DNA from: Rosa chinensis
Taxonomy: Eukaryota; Streptophyta; Magnoliopsida; Rosales; Rosaceae
Assembly (NCBI RefSeq): GCF_002994745.2
Contig: NC_037094.1
Coordinates: 1 to 64,000 of the forward strand
DNA length: 64,000 nucleotides
Reading direction: 5' to 3'
Below are positions 33,904 through 46,757 of the stretch, one piece after another. Each line of letters begins with the position of its first letter. Position 1 is the first letter of the stretch. Under the pieces are notes generated by a model. It did no database searches. It saw only the letters and a list, made by a program, of their open reading frames with translations, and was not told the origin of the DNA. A program made the translations under genes and the position numbers.

Positions 33904-36460
33904 AACTGTGTTACACCCCATATCTGAGATACCCTTTTTACTGAGTTGCATGAAATTCCTTATGGTTACCGTTCGCGGTTATAATTTTAACGTTTAGGGG
34001 GTGGTTAAAAATTGACTTTTTGTGAGTTAATAATTTGAGAAAATTTCCTTCATGAAAGTTGTAGAGGGCGTTAAACCGAGCGCGTGCATATGTGGTACGT
34101 AAAAATCGGAGTTCGTATGCAAAAGTTATGAGTGAATTACGAAAATTACTGTTCATGGTAAAATTTGAATATATATGGAAAGTTACCCGGGTAGGTTTCC
34201 AAAACCGGAAACCCACCCCTCTTTCTCTCTCCTCTCCCTCGATTCTTCTCCCTTTCCCTTCGGGTTCTCCTCTTTCCCTTCGATTCTTCACTTTCCGGCC
34301 ACCATTCGGCGTGCAACCGGTCACCACAGGGGCGCCTCAACCCGCTCTTGACACTAGTGACCTAGGATTTTGGAGTTTTGGCCGTGAAAGTCCGGATCGA
34401 AGCAAGGTTTGCTCAGGTTGCAGTTTTGGGATTTTGCCGATTTCCGGCCATTCCGGCCACCTCCGGCCACCAGATTCACATCGAAGGTTTGGTTTTTGAT
34501 GGAGATTATTTCCCCTAAGGTAGTTCATTCCAATTTTCATTGTAGAGGTCGAATTGACAATTTTTTCATTTCTAGGGTTCTTGAAGTTTCGGGGCTTTCT
34601 TTCACCGGCTTGATTCGACCACTTCGAGGTAAAATTGGATGATGTTGTAGTTGGGAAAATTGTTGGGCCTGTTGTGTAGAAGCTAGTGCCGGAATTTGGT
34701 GGTCATCGGAGGAAGTGGTTGACCACGCGCCGCCACTATAGGTAGCGCGTGGTGGTGCGTAGAGCTGTGTTTTAATTGCAGTTTTAATCCCATATACCCT
34801 ATAACGATTGTAGAATGTAATGTATGAAGTTTGGTGGAAATTGGAGGAATTACGAATTGAGTTTAATTGATTAATTAACGATTTATGTGAATTCGATCGC
34901 CGGAATTCTTTCGAATTCACTCTAGAATTTATTTATCGATGAATGAATATGGTTGGAGTATTAAGGATGGATGTTGTAGAGGGTTGAGGAGTCGGATGTT
35001 AGGAAGGGGGATGTTTTGAATTTCCAATTATATGTATCGTAAAGTTAAAGTTCCGTCCTGTGAATTATATGTAATTATGATTGTTATTCGTACAGGACGA
35101 GAGGAGTCTCCATACGAGGAGAATCACGAGCGACGTCAGGATTGACCGCATATTGTGAGTGGACCTTTGATTTTAATTGATGCATGCAAATTAAATTCCG
35201 CAAGTTTTAAGTTATTGATTTATCAACTTAATTATCGAGCATTTTATTTTGGTTTGGATTATTGAATGTTTTATTGGTTTGAACTTTTGAATTAAGATTC
35301 GTTATGCTCGATTTGAGGATTTTGATTTATGCGGATTTGGAAATTTATACTATTGATTTTATATTTATAATCAGCTCTTTGAGCTTTTTATGAGATTTAC
35401 GAAATAAGAATTCGAGGAAGCAAAACTTTATACTTCTTTATACCCTACTTATTGGAACTTGAGATGATCTTGGTGTGCGGGGTCACGTCTTTATACACTT
35501 GGATTCTTATTTCGTGAGATATGTGGGGAAACTATACAGATTTATTGGCTTTCGACGATCTTCTTCCTCACCATACGCGGGTCATGTGCTCAGGTCTCCT
35601 CCTCACTTACTTTGTGTTTGTGAGTGGCAGTTGAGGTAGCTTTCTCCTCCTCACGTGGGTGGTAGTCGAGGTGATATTCTCCTCCTCGCACAATCTATGT
35701 GTGAGTGGTAGTTGAGGTTATTAGTTCTCCTCCTCGCACAATCTATGTGTGAGTGGCAGTTGAGGGTAGGTTGAGCCTGAGGGGCTCCATTCCCGTATGG
35801 TGAACCCATTTTTCCCCATATTCTTTGTTGTTGTTCTTGACTCGCGGGGCTAGTCAGGTTTTCTTATTTATTGCATGCATCGGGAGTTTTATGGATATAA
35901 ATGTGGAAAAGTATAAAACCCTTTTTCTTTCAATTATTTATTTTTGTCCACTCACGCTAACGTTTTTGTATACTTTTCCCTGGGCCCTTCGGTTTCAATT
36001 GCCCAGATTGCAGAATTGTTGCTCGGTGTACGAGTGTGAGCCATAGTGACCGCACCTGCTTCCGCCATCACCTTCTGTAGGTTACCTGTTTAACCTACTG
36101 CACTCCTTGTCTATTTATATTCCTAGAATGCTCTGATTACTAAGGGATATGTGACCTAAACTTGTATGAATTATATTTGAGGTCGATGACCTAACTTTGG
36201 TGATTGTAGTAACTTTTACCTTTTGGAGATTATGTCTGATGTTATTGACTTTGAGATGGGTTTGGTTGAATTTAGGAGCAGGGTGGCTCCAGGAGTTATG
36301 GTTGGATGATTAGAAGTGAATTTTGGTTTTCCGCAGGATTTTGGGTTATCCATTTTTAAGGGAGGTTATGCCGAAATTTTGGTAAATCTCCTTTAAAGGT
36401 GGGTCCCGCAGGGCCACTTCAGATTCCAGGGTGGAATTCGGGGTGGGTCTTGTCAAACTG
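33904..36460 (+). mobile_element. Solo LTR, 2547 bp, with perfect 5-bp TSD
   Basis: The LTR spans 33909-36455, begins TGTTACACCCC and ends CTTGTCA. It is flanked by AACTG at 33904-33908 and 36456-36460. No primer-binding site, polypurine tract or coding region belongs to it, so it is a solo LTR left by LTR-LTR recombination. Part of its 5' region recurs in inverse orientation at 40858-41097. Orientation is taken from TG to CA; the strand of the parent element is not otherwise shown. Confidence 0.88.
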
Positions 36461-38078
36461 TCTTTTCATGCAAAAATTGATATGTTGGGTCTAAATAAAA
36501 ATTTGATGCGTACATTTAGAAAGACTCTATATTATTTATCATCGTTTGCTAATAAACATCTGAATCAAAAGCAACATTTTCACTGGCACCAAACAGATGA
36601 TCGTTTCGTCCTCAAATTCTCAGTCAAGGGATCATATTGTAAATGGTGGTCCCTTGTTATATGGAAAAAATCTCTACTTGTTCTATCCCTTTTCAACAGC
36701 CTATCTGACATTAAGTTGGCCTGTATCTGTTCCATTCCTGTGTGGAACATTCGGTCTACCATTCCTGTGCGCATGGCTATTTGTGACTCTACTCCGGTTA
36801 ATGGTGTTAAGCGTCATGTGCCGGCACCATTGATCACATATGCTAAGAAGTCAAAGCGGTTGGTTCCTTAGATTTTGAACCATCTCTGGCTCTAGCTTCA
36901 CATACCACCATACCGGGGGTATAGTGTTTTCTTCTCCCTTGTATTATTACCTACCTTTATTTTTAATGGATTGACACCCAACTCTCTTCAAGAAAAAGTT
37001 ACCGACATTATCTTTATCCTTTGAGGCAACAACAAAGGTGAAACAGATAATGAAACAAAGACAAAAAAGTCTTTTGGGCCTATAATTTCAAAGTCTAATC
37101 GTTGTGTTCGTCTTCCTTGTGCGAATAAAAAGTTTGAAGAATCTAAAAAATATGAGATTGCAAAAAAGCCTATTGGGCCATGGCCACAGAGTTTGATAAG
37201 TACGGATACAATATCACAATAACAATTGCGTGCTCGGCTTGAGTGGCTAATAGACAATATTTTTCTTTGAAAGCAAGATGCTTTGTTTTGATATAGACTT
37301 TTGGGGCATTATTTCTTTAAAGAGTAGCCATGTAACAGTGTAGGCCTAGTATCTACTTATCTTAGTATTTACATCATTCTAATTTTGATTGGTTTCATTA
37401 ATAACAATCTAATTTTGATTGGTTTCATTAATACCAACGATCAGTTGACCCGTAAAAATAAAAAATGCTCATATTGTTGGTATTGAGGTTAATTGCGAAT
37501 GAGTGGTTCTAGTTGGACCTCCAAATTTACTATTTGGACCTCTTATACTTAGTACACCTCTAATTTACTTTTTAGAATATTTGAAAAGCTAAGTAAACCG
37601 CTTTATTTTTACCAAAACACCCTTGAACATCAACAATCTATTAATCTACTTTTTATCTCTATCTTCAACCACGAGAAGAAGAATAAATCAAAATCATATG
37701 ATATTGCTCGCTTATGAGTAGGACTCTCCTCCACCAAAATTAACCAGAGGGTTGGTTCTCGATCTTGATTTGTTGTTGGAATCCCTTTGTATTTGCTAAA
37801 ATAATGATTTCAAGGGTTTTGGGTTAGAAAATTGAATAATAACTATATCATAATATTCAATTAATTTAGTTTAAGAAAATTCCAAATCAGATTATTTTGA
37901 ATTTACTTTTGTATTAAATGATGAGTCATGTATAGAAATTATTATTTTTAGTTAATTGTTTTAGGTATATAAAACTATATAGGCAATATAAGGAAATTTC
38001 GGGGATAAAATTTTTTTAATTGAATCTTATATTTGGTTGGAGGAGGTGAGAAGAGTATTTATTTATTTTTATTTTTTT
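36461..38078. other. Unassigned repeat-like DNA left of the copia element
   Basis: A plus-strand frame at 36431-36871 ends KKSKRLVP but resembles nothing I know and starts inside the solo LTR. A 28-bp unit containing 'tctaattttgattggtttca' is tandemly doubled at about 37376-37433. The sequence 'ttggacctccaaat' at about 37514, matched inversely by 'ttggaggtccaaatatc' at about 56630, suggests the copia element landed inside a small TIR element. Confidence 0.4.
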
Positions 38079-38315
38079 TGTTCAAGTAAATCTAGAATAT
38101 TTGTCTAGCCCAAACTCTAGGTTACTTGATGTAGTTGTAATATGGTTTAGAATTAGAGATATTCTCGGAAATATTCATAGATATTCGATTAATTGTACGA
38201 TTATCTTTCCTTGTACAACTCTGATTCTGTGTCTTGTAATCCTCTATATAAAGAGACCCCTATTATCAATGAAAGTATGACTCAATTCTCTCCCAATTTT
38301 GGTTTTCCTTAAATA
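38079..38315 (+). repeat. 5' LTR of the copia element
   Basis: Contains 'ctctatataaagag' at about 38242-38255, a good TATA box, and 'atcaatgaaagtatgactca' shortly after. The right end is set by comparison with the 3' LTR and by the following primer-binding-like sequence. Confidence 0.85.
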
Positions 38316-38900
38316 CGTTATCAGCACGAAGCCCTAACCCTGAAACCCTAAATTTGTAACCTTCAAACTCTAGCAACCACCGCCGCATATATTGAACCCC
38401 TCAATCCCAGGATTCCAGAACTGGAGGCGGAACCACCGGAATCGGCTGGAAAACCACCGAACCGGCCACCGGAAGTATCGAACCAGCCTTCCAAGAAGAA
38501 AAAGGGGGATCCCTGCTCGGTTCACAGTCTTCCAGACCATCTTTCATCAACAAACTTGGTCATCAACTCCACCCTAACTTTCGGCTTCAGGAACCGGAAT
38601 ACCCTCCCCGAAAACAGTCCAAAAAGTGACAAGACCGGTAGCAATTCTGCTAGCGAAAAAAAAATTAGAAAGAGAAAAAAAAAAAAAAAAAAAAAAAAAA
38701 AGGGAAGCAGCCCAAGAAAAAAAGGGAAAAGAGAGAAGAGAAAAGGAGGCCCGCGGCCCAGAAGAAGAAAGAGAAGAAAAGCGGGGCGGGCCCAGAAAGA
38801 AGAAAAGAGTGGTGGGCCCAAAAGAAGAAAAGAAATTAAAAAAGGAAGAAGGAAGCCACGTCCAGCAGAAAAAGAAGGAAGCAAAAAAAAAAGATGACCT

Positions 38901-40136
38901 GGCCTATGTATGCCTGGCAATTCAGCCCATGACCCGTTAACCTCCCATTTACCGCCCGCTAAAAACTCATTTATTTCTGCCTAATAACTCAACGTGTTAC
39001 TGGGCTGCCAACCCGTTAGTTAACGGGCGGAAACGGGCTGCCCAACTGAACCTATCTAGCCCGGTTAGAAGAAAAAAAACACGAGCTGACATCTTCACCC
39101 TCTCCGGCACCATCCTGATCCTCCCTCCCTCGCACACCGAGCTCCTCAGGGTCTCGCTGAACGCGCACCTAAACCAGCTTCCGGAATCTTTAGTGGGCTT
39201 CAGCAGATCGACCCGGCGGGTGAAGCCGTTGCCGAAGTAGGCCTTGGCAAGGTCACTAGCTGTTGCGGTGTAGCTTGTAGAGCTCTGATTGATGAAATAT
39301 GCTTCTCCCTTGATGAATTAAACCCATATGTAAAATGATTTCGGTTATTGCTGTGAAAAAGATGACAGATGATGGTGTTGACCGTGGAGAGAGAAAGGCA
39401 GAGCTGATGATATAGATGAATTGGGTTATTACTTCGATTCTTGTTTTTCCTTTTTGTCTGGATAAGATTCAAGAACATGAAAAATTGCAGTTTTTTTTTT
39501 TGGGTATTTTGGCATCTTGGTTATTCTTGTCTCGAGCACAATTGCTAGAATTAAGAACATGAACATAAATAATTACTGGGAATTATTTCTACTTTTCCTT
39601 TTTGGCTGCTCTGCGAACAATTGGTTATTCTGGGGTTTTGTTGGGGAAGGAGGAGAAGAAGTGCGGTAGTCAAAACTAGTTTGTGTGGGAGAGCTATGAT
39701 TGGCCAGTGGGAGTTTGACAAGTGGTGAGAGGGGGGCTAGTTTTATGTTTTTTGGGAGGTGAATTTACTGAAACCTTGACTTTAACTTTTGGTAACTTTT
39801 TTTTTGGTACAATTAACTTTGGTTACTTTGATTAGAATATTATTTTTAACAATGATTAGAAAATTCTTTTTCTATTATTTTTTAGAAGAGTTTTAATGGA
39901 TAATGGGTGTGAAAAAGAGTTTAAAAAAATCCAAAAAAAAAAATTGATTAGAAAAGAATTAAAAAAATTTAAAAATAAATTAAAAAAGAAACCTTAGCGG
40001 TCTTAACGGATAACCCGCGAACCCATCGGACTCAACCCGTTATAACCCATTAAGATAACGGGTTATAACAGGTTGAGCCCGTTAAGCCCGCTCGTAACCC
40101 GCCCGTGACCGCACTGTTGGCAGGCCTAGGCCTACG
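38901..40136. mobile_element. hAT-type element in the copia leader, near-perfect 8-bp TSD
   Basis: The element spans 38909-40128 (1220 bp). Its ends are tatgcctggcaa and, inverted, taggcctgccaa (10 of 12). The flanking octamers are GGCCTATG at 38901-38908 and GGCCTACG at 40129-40136 (7 of 8). Sub-terminal regions are full of 'cccgtta/taacggg' motifs on both sides. No transposase frame. Confidence 0.75.
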
Positions 40137-40550
40137 TGCCAACAGAAGAGAAAAAAAAATGGTCAAAGAAAAATTCAAAGTCAAAGAAAAAAACTTATTT
40201 TTTTTTTCCTTTATTCAATTTCTTTTGCTTTCTTAATTTCAATTCATTATCTTTTTCTCGGGGACTTGCAAACTCTCTTCTTCTACCCCTCTTTCTTCAT
40301 CATAGGGGAGACCTAATTAAGCCAAACTGTGAGGGTTCGTGCTCACTCCAAGCTTGGAGCTTGTTGAGATCTCCAAACTTAGAGTTTGTAGAGAATTTAT
40401 GATCGACCACTTAAGTCATTGTTTCGATCTAATCCAATACCTCTTGGAATTGAATTTCTTGGAAGCGATTACGCTCAGGAATTTTATATGTTTTCGTAGT
40501 AGCTTTTTCGCTCCGAAACTAACCCTTTTTTTTTGTTCTCTTTCAGGATG

Positions 40551-40856
40551 AGTAACCTAAACAAATTGGACTTTGCTCCATTGAGAACAACTGGCTCTGG
40601 ATATCACAGGTGGGATCGTGATATCCGCCAACATTTAAGGCCGATGGAATCCTAGATATGATTCTCGAGCCTAGGTAGGACGTATTAACTATTGAGCAAG
40701 CTCAAGCTTTGAAAGTAAATAGAGCAGCCTTAGAGGCAAATAAGGCGAAAGCCATCATCCTAATGACTCGTCATATGGATGCTTCGCTCCAGTACAAGTG
40801 TATGAATAAAGAAGACCCCAGAAGGCTGTCGGTCTCACTTGAACAATTGGTTCTAC
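40551..40856 (+). pseudogene. copia gag remnant
   Basis: Starts MSNLNKLDFAPL, as in this copia group. After a premature stop it continues in another register with QALKANRAALEANKAKAI and MNKEDPRRL, the usual gag helical region. It is broken by stops and then by an inserted LTR fragment at 40858. Confidence 0.7.
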
Positions 40857-40857
40857 T

Positions 40858-41097
40858 TTCACAATTTCGCTTATAACTTTCGCATACGAGCTCCGATTTT
40901 TACGTACCACATATGCACGCGCTCAGTTTAACGTCCCCCACAACTTTCATGAAGAACATTTTCTCAAATTTTGGCCCGAACAAAAAGTCAACTTTTAGGA
41001 CCACTAAAAGTACTAAACCGAAAGTAAAAGTGAAAGTAAAGGCCGTTTACCGTCCAAATGACTAGTAAACCGGTAAATTCAGGTTCGAGACGTTACA
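40858..41097 (-). mobile_element. Inverted fragment of an LTR related to the solo LTR at 33909
   Basis: Reverse complement resembles 33950-34150: 'acgtaccacatatgcacgcg' here answers 'cgcgtgcatatgtggtacgt' there. The right end, cgttaca, gives a TGTAACG start on the minus strand. The left border looks truncated and no TSD was confirmed. Confidence 0.65.
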
Positions 41098-42635
41098 AAT
41101 TCTGTTTAAGTCTTTATTTTTCCAAGAGATGTAATAGGCAATTGCCATATACTTTGTAGTAAATGCCAATTGGTTTAGTTTTTCTTCACATAGGCTCATT
41201 CAAAATAAGTATGATGTCTAGGAAGGTTTTGAGATAAGTGGTACTTAAGCGAGTTTTGCTCCACCGACATCTCTTTACTCACCTGGTCATATTTATTTTG
41301 GAGTTACCGAAAGAAGTCAAACGACTACCTTTGTTTTGCATTTGCTAGCATTTGGATTAGATTTTGTTTTGCATTAGCTAGCATTTGGATTAGATTCTCC
41401 TAATGGTTAAGAGACAATAATGTACTTCGTTGGCTTATGAATAAAATTTTGATTTCTTTTCATAATTCCATTTTAATTCTGAGCATATGACTGTGTGACT
41501 ACGATGGCTGGGTCATCAGTATTAATTCAAGGACATGGAATAGCCCAAGTTCCCCCTATCAAATGACACATTGATTACTATCACAAAAACTCTCTATGCT
41601 CCTAGGGCAAATTGCACCTATGAATAGCTAACGGATTTCATGCTAAAACGCATGTAGAGAACGGAAATGAGTTCCTTTGCAATACCTCTAATGATTGCAA
41701 ACAAAGGCGTATCTTAGAGAAGTTTATGTGTCTCTCTAGTGGACTCTATGTCACTATTCGAGCTATTAAATCCAATAAAGTCATGAGAAAATATCTCTTG
41801 GATTTAGACACATATTGACTTTGTCACGACATGATAGGTCATCCTGGTCATGATATGATGATCCGTCTACAAAGACTTCACATGGACAACATTTCTTTCG
41901 AGCGAAACGAAGCATGTATCAAAAGTTGATTCCTGGATTAAGTGTGACCGCCGCCGCTGCCTCCGGAGCCGCCGCCATCCACCACCAGCCTAAGGCTGGC
42001 ATAGTCCTTATCCATGACGCCATGGATAGCATACATCATGGTGATGGCACCTTAGGTGATGCTGCAATCACCAACTTTGCTTCAAATAGTGTTTCAGATG
42101 CTCAAGCCCAACCAAAATCCTCATTGGTTGCTTTTAAAGCCTCTAACTCGTTTTACAAAGCTTGTTCCTTAGGGAAATTAGGACTGAGACCGTCCTATGC
42201 AAAGGATATGAAAATACTCATTATGTTCTTACATAGAATCCATCGGGATTCTATGGACCGATTCAACCAACTTGCGGACGTTTAAATATCCCATGATGTT
42301 TGTTGACATGCAAACACGCTGGTCACGTGTTGTGCCATTGTCCACTTGTAATGCTGCTTATGCTACACTCCTAGCATATATCATATGACAACAGGCTCAC
42401 TCTCCTAATCATCCTATTCAGTCAATTGGATTTGACTATGCTAGAGAGTTTACATCGAAGACTTTCGATGGATATTGCAATGGGACTGATGTTGGATATC
42501 ATATTCTTATGAACACACTCAAATGATCTCGCGGAAAAGACTACAATGGTAGTCAGGACATTGGTAATGCGCATCAATCACCTTATATCCGCTTGGGGTG
42601 ATGCAATATCGCATGCAGCTATGCTAATTCGTCTA
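41098..42635 (+). pseudogene. copia gag-pol remnant, protease to integrase core
   Basis: After a non-coding stretch (with a short tandem 'ttgctagcatttggattag' at about 41333-41398), the plus strand shows a GAG-pre-integrase remnant (IGHPGHDMMIRLQRLH near 41840-41880), then KACSLGKLGLRPSYAKD near 42150-42210, and integrase remnants to 42635, including AISHAAMLIRLRP. Stops and shifts are frequent. The reading continues beyond the solo LTR inserted at 42641-45427. Confidence 0.8.
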
Positions 42636-43044
42636 CGACCTGTGAGCCCCAGAAAAGTTTATCGAGCTTAAGTGAAATAGTTCGATAATTTACTTATCGA
42701 TCTCGATAAAAGTTAAAGTACTCGTGAATATTTTCAGAAATTTTCACTAAGAGAAATCCTCAATTTAGGAGTTGGATAATAAAGTACACGTCACGACGAG
42801 TTCGTGAAAATTTTCGGAGAAGTTTTTGGATACCCGAGCTATTTATCGTGACTTTCCGAAGTTTTGGGATTTTAGAAATTAATTCAAGAAATAAAAAACA
42901 GGTGGAGCGATCCTAGCCATCCACCTCTTCCACCGCTTCATCAGGGACGTCCACTGTTAATTGGGTCAGTTTATATATATGAGTCTTGACCCGCGGGAAC
43001 ACCAGAAGTATCGAGAAAGCGAGAGAACCAGAGTTCTCTGACCC

Positions 43045-43083
<39 letters not shown>

Positions 43084-45432
43084 GACCCAATAGGGAAACC
43101 CGACCGGAACTCTCACCTCCGGCCACCGACCGACGACGCGCGACCACCGATGTCTTCCTCTCGTCATCGCCGTCACGATTGTGGCCTCAGATCGTCCATG
43201 CACCTGATGAGGATATAGAATCGACGTTGAGAATGTCCAACTGCTCCGGCTAGTTTCTGCAAAATATGGCGATTCTGGCCACCTTCTGAGCAGTAAGTGG
43301 TATGAAACCTCACCTCCTCGTCACGCTCTATACCCCAGTATGATTAGTTTTTCAATTCGGTCGAGTTTTGACAAATTGGTTTTTGGGTTGTTTCGGGTTC
43401 GACGTCATGGTTGCCGCTGGCAACTTCTCCGACAGTTCTGGGCTCTGTTTCCATTTTGACTGCGTCTATTGAAGTGAAATTGGGAAGCTTCCTGGGTCGA
43501 TTGCATCAGAAACATTAGTTCATCATCAGTTGAGTTTCGGCAGTGAGTTGATTTGGTTGGAATCTATTTTCCAAGGTATAATCCTGATCTTGAATCAAAG
43601 TTTGGTACTTGGTGATAATCGGATGTTAATCCCTGAAAGTGAAGATTTGGGTTGGATGTGCGGTATGGTTTGCATGCTCAGAATGAGTGTATGTGAAATT
43701 GGAAACCTCTTGATTTTGTGTTGATGAATCTGCTACTGGTATTGAAATTTTGGATTGGAGTTGATTGCTTTGTTGTATGCTTACTGTGAGATGGTTGACT
43801 GGTGATGTAGGGGTTAATTGAATTTTGTTGTTAGGTCGGAATTTTGGCTTTTGTTAATTAAGAAGTAAAAGTACAGGAGTTATGAATTGATTGTGGAATA
43901 ATCGAAAAATGGTCAAGTTAAGAAGCTTGGGTGTCCTTACTAATTTTGGGTACACCTTGTATGAAAATCGGAAAGTATTGGGTGTCCATAGTAAATTCCA
44001 TCGAATTACTATGCGACGAAATTGTTAAGTAAATTTGAGATAAATTGTTGACGAAATTGGAAACATGTTCTATGCTTATGCATATGTTAAATGGATAGAA
44101 AGTGAAAGAAATTGATATATAAGCATATATATTGGGTGGCCTTAGTAATCGGGTGCACTCAATATATGTTTGGTCAATATCGTAATTTCAAATGAATGTT
44201 CGATAATCTAAGTTAATTATCGAACCTATCTCGATTGGTCAAATGTGGTCAAACTGGTCAATGTTCGTCAAACGTGGTCAAATTGGTCAACTTGGTCAAC
44301 TCCTGGTCAACCCAGGAAAGGCTGGTTGGACGATTTAGTAATCATCGATATTTCACATAAATTGGTCAAAAGATATTAACTATCGAAATGTTGAAACTTA
44401 GGACTCCAGTTACCCGAGGAACGGAAGGTTCACGACTCTCAGAGTATGTGAAAGCAAGCACCGGAATCCAAGTAGGGGATTCAGGATTCTCCTCGGTTAG
44501 TGATTTTCTTATATTGTTATTAAATGATGCATGTTAGTTGGTATGGTTTGGTCATGTTCAAATGCAATGCATACTAACCAAACCATGTGAGAAATGTGAT
44601 AGCTTGAGAGTGAAGGGTGGCTCTGACTTCCTTGGGTTCGATCCCCAAAACCTCCGGAGGGTTAGTTACACCGGTCGGATGGTGAGCGATCGCAATGACG
44701 ACCCGATCCGTGTGTGTAGCTAGGTAGCGGACGCTCTCACTACGCTTACCTGGTGATAAATTAATTTGAGGTAAGGTCGTGTAGTGGGTCTATGGGACTG
44801 GCCATCAGGTAATATTTGGATTTGGCGCCGTATTTATTTAAGCATCATGCATCAGTTTCAAGTTGAAAAACATTAAAGTTTGTCATTCCTTTAAAATATT
44901 TGGTTTAAGCATGTTTTTATACTGGGATCCCAAATATATAATTAGTGGTTTCAAACCTAGTCGTGGTAGAGTTCCTGTAAGAGCAGCGAGGACGAAAGCT
45001 CACCCCTACAACAGTATGGATGCAGGTATTATGCACTGGTGACGGGACAAAAGCGGACGGAGCTGGGTGTGCGGAACAAGTTCAGTAAATCATTGTTTGG
45101 TTTCCGTTCTAAATTCTACTTCGCGATTTTCGTGTTTCTGGACTTGTTGAAATCTAGTCTCGTGTCAACTTTAGTTGAATTCTTTTCATTGGGATTCGTA
45201 CCTCATGCTAGCTTTTATCCAAGTTATGGACAAATGAAATAGGTTTTAACAACTCAAGTTTTTCACCTCAACAATATTTGTAGCTTCCGCTGTGTTTATA
45301 CAAAAAGCTTTCAAGCAAAATTGCCTAGCGGTTCTCTAAGGTATAAATCGAGTGTTCGGTTTATGTTTTAGAGACTCGCGGCGCTGTGACATGCTTAAGC
45401 TGGTGAGGTGCAGCTTAGGGCGTTACACGACC
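42636..45432 (+). mobile_element. Solo LTR (family A), 2787 bp, perfect 5-bp TSD, inside copia integrase
   Basis: The LTR spans 42641-45427, starts TGTGAGCCCC, ends GGGCGTTACA, and is flanked by CGACC at 42636-42640 and 45428-45432. Deleting it rejoins the copia codons for L-R-P-T-A-T-Q in frame, which independently proves the borders. A TATA-like 'tttatatatatgag' lies at about 42970. A W-box array is at 44234-44310, and (GA)n at about 43048-43082. No internal coding region remains. Confidence 0.93.
44234..44310. promoter_or_regulatory. Array of WRKY W-box cores in the solo LTR
   Basis: Seven GGTCAA (reverse complement TTGACC) and one CGTCAA occur within about 77 bp. Further copies lie at about 44164 and 44362. 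TTGAC(C/T) is the W-box bound by WRKY factors (established knowledge). Function here is inference. Confidence 0.6.
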
Positions 45433-46757
45433 CACCGCCACTCAATCTACCTCTGCATTACAGCTAGTGACTGGGTACAAGTATCGTACTTACGCACATT
45501 TGAATGAGTCATTTATGTGCCAATTGCACCTCCACAGCGCACTATGACAGGTCCTTACAGCCGAATGGGTAGCTACGTTGGATTTGAGACTCCGACAATC
45601 GCCCGCCATTTAATGTCCTTGCAAGGCGATCTCATTACCACTAGATTTGGGGGTTGTCACTTTGAAGAGATAGTCTTCCAGTCGTTAAGGGGAGATAATA
45701 ACACGAATGTTTAGCAGGAACGACAGGAATTGTCGTGGTCTGTCCCCACTATGTCTCATCTCGATCCCCACTAAAGTGACGAGATCACACATATATGTTG
45801 CAAAGATGGACGTCCTTATGAGAGGACGTAGCGCCACCCTACACGGAGGCAGGTATGATGCCAACGCCAAAGAAAGTGGCACTCCAACGTTACAGGCCAT
45901 GGCCCCAGCTAGGATGCGTGGGAGGCCCATGGGTTCGAAGGATACTTTGGCACATTCCAATCCTTTGATCATCAAGACTCAAAATCCATCTCATGAGAAT
46001 CTTCCGGATTATGGTTATCGTTGGGGGACGCCTCAACGTCAAAACCTATTCCTGAGAATATAGAGCTCTATGAAAATTACACTAGTGTACATGAGATGTG
46101 AGATAGAACTCCATCATAATTGATGATGTAGTTGCGCATGAGTTTGTTAAGTCCGATGATATCGAACCACGCTCCGTTGATGAATGAATGCCAACGTAGA
46201 GAAATTTGGCCTAAATGGAAAGATGCGATCTAGGTTAAGTTGGATTCTCTAACGAAGATGAAGGTTTTTGGCCAGTGATGCCAACACCTCCAAAGATATA
46301 ACCTATTGACTAATGGGTCTTCGTTAGAAAGCGTGATGAGAAAAAGAGATGGCAATCTTGCCTTATGGCTCAAGGCTTCTCACAAAATGCCCTGGAATTG
46401 ACTACGATGAGATATATTCTCTCATAATGGATGTCATTGCACTCCACTACCCTGTCAGTTTGGTAGTTTCCAGATAACTGACCATGCAGCTTACGAATGT
46501 GGTCATTACCTATCTCTATGGGGATCTAGATACAGAATATACCTGAAGGTTCATGGTGGACTTCATTTACCTAAGTTAAGTGGCTCTAGACCATGGAGCG
46601 CGTTTGCAATAAGATTGAAACGCTCACTAAAGTGACTAATTGATTGGGAAGGGATATGTCTGCTCGTTTTCATAACAAGTTTCAGATTCTATAGCGGTTC
46701 ATGTTGGACATGATCTTCATTAGAAGCCCTTAGAGAGTAAAGGGAAACCGCTGAACA
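45433..46757 (+). pseudogene. copia pol remnant, integrase C-terminus to reverse transcriptase
   Basis: Continues from 42635 with LQLVTGYK, YSRMGSYVGFETP and LTTRF-like motifs of the copia integrase tail. Degraded reverse transcriptase follows (WVFVRKRDEKKRW and MAQGFSQ near 46315-46390, YLYGDLDTE near 46510). Many stops. It is interrupted by the second solo LTR at 46763. Confidence 0.8.

Noticed and set aside
34092..34920. Several frames within the solo LTR
   Set aside because: The LTR is bounded by an exact TSD and the frames have no shared family; LTR-internal chance frames.
38556..38940. Lys/Arg/Glu-rich frames on the plus strand
   Set aside because: They are translations of purine-rich low-complexity DNA in the copia leader, present in several frames at once, with no family resemblance.
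41914..42285. Stand-alone 123-aa protein
   Set aside because: KACSLGKLGLRPSYAKD identifies it as part of the decayed copia polyprotein, not an independent gene.
44090..44320. Tandem GGTCAA motif as a minisatellite only
   Set aside because: Spacing is irregular (7-13 bp) and the flanks differ, so a simple tandem repeat does not explain it; kept as a W-box cluster instead.
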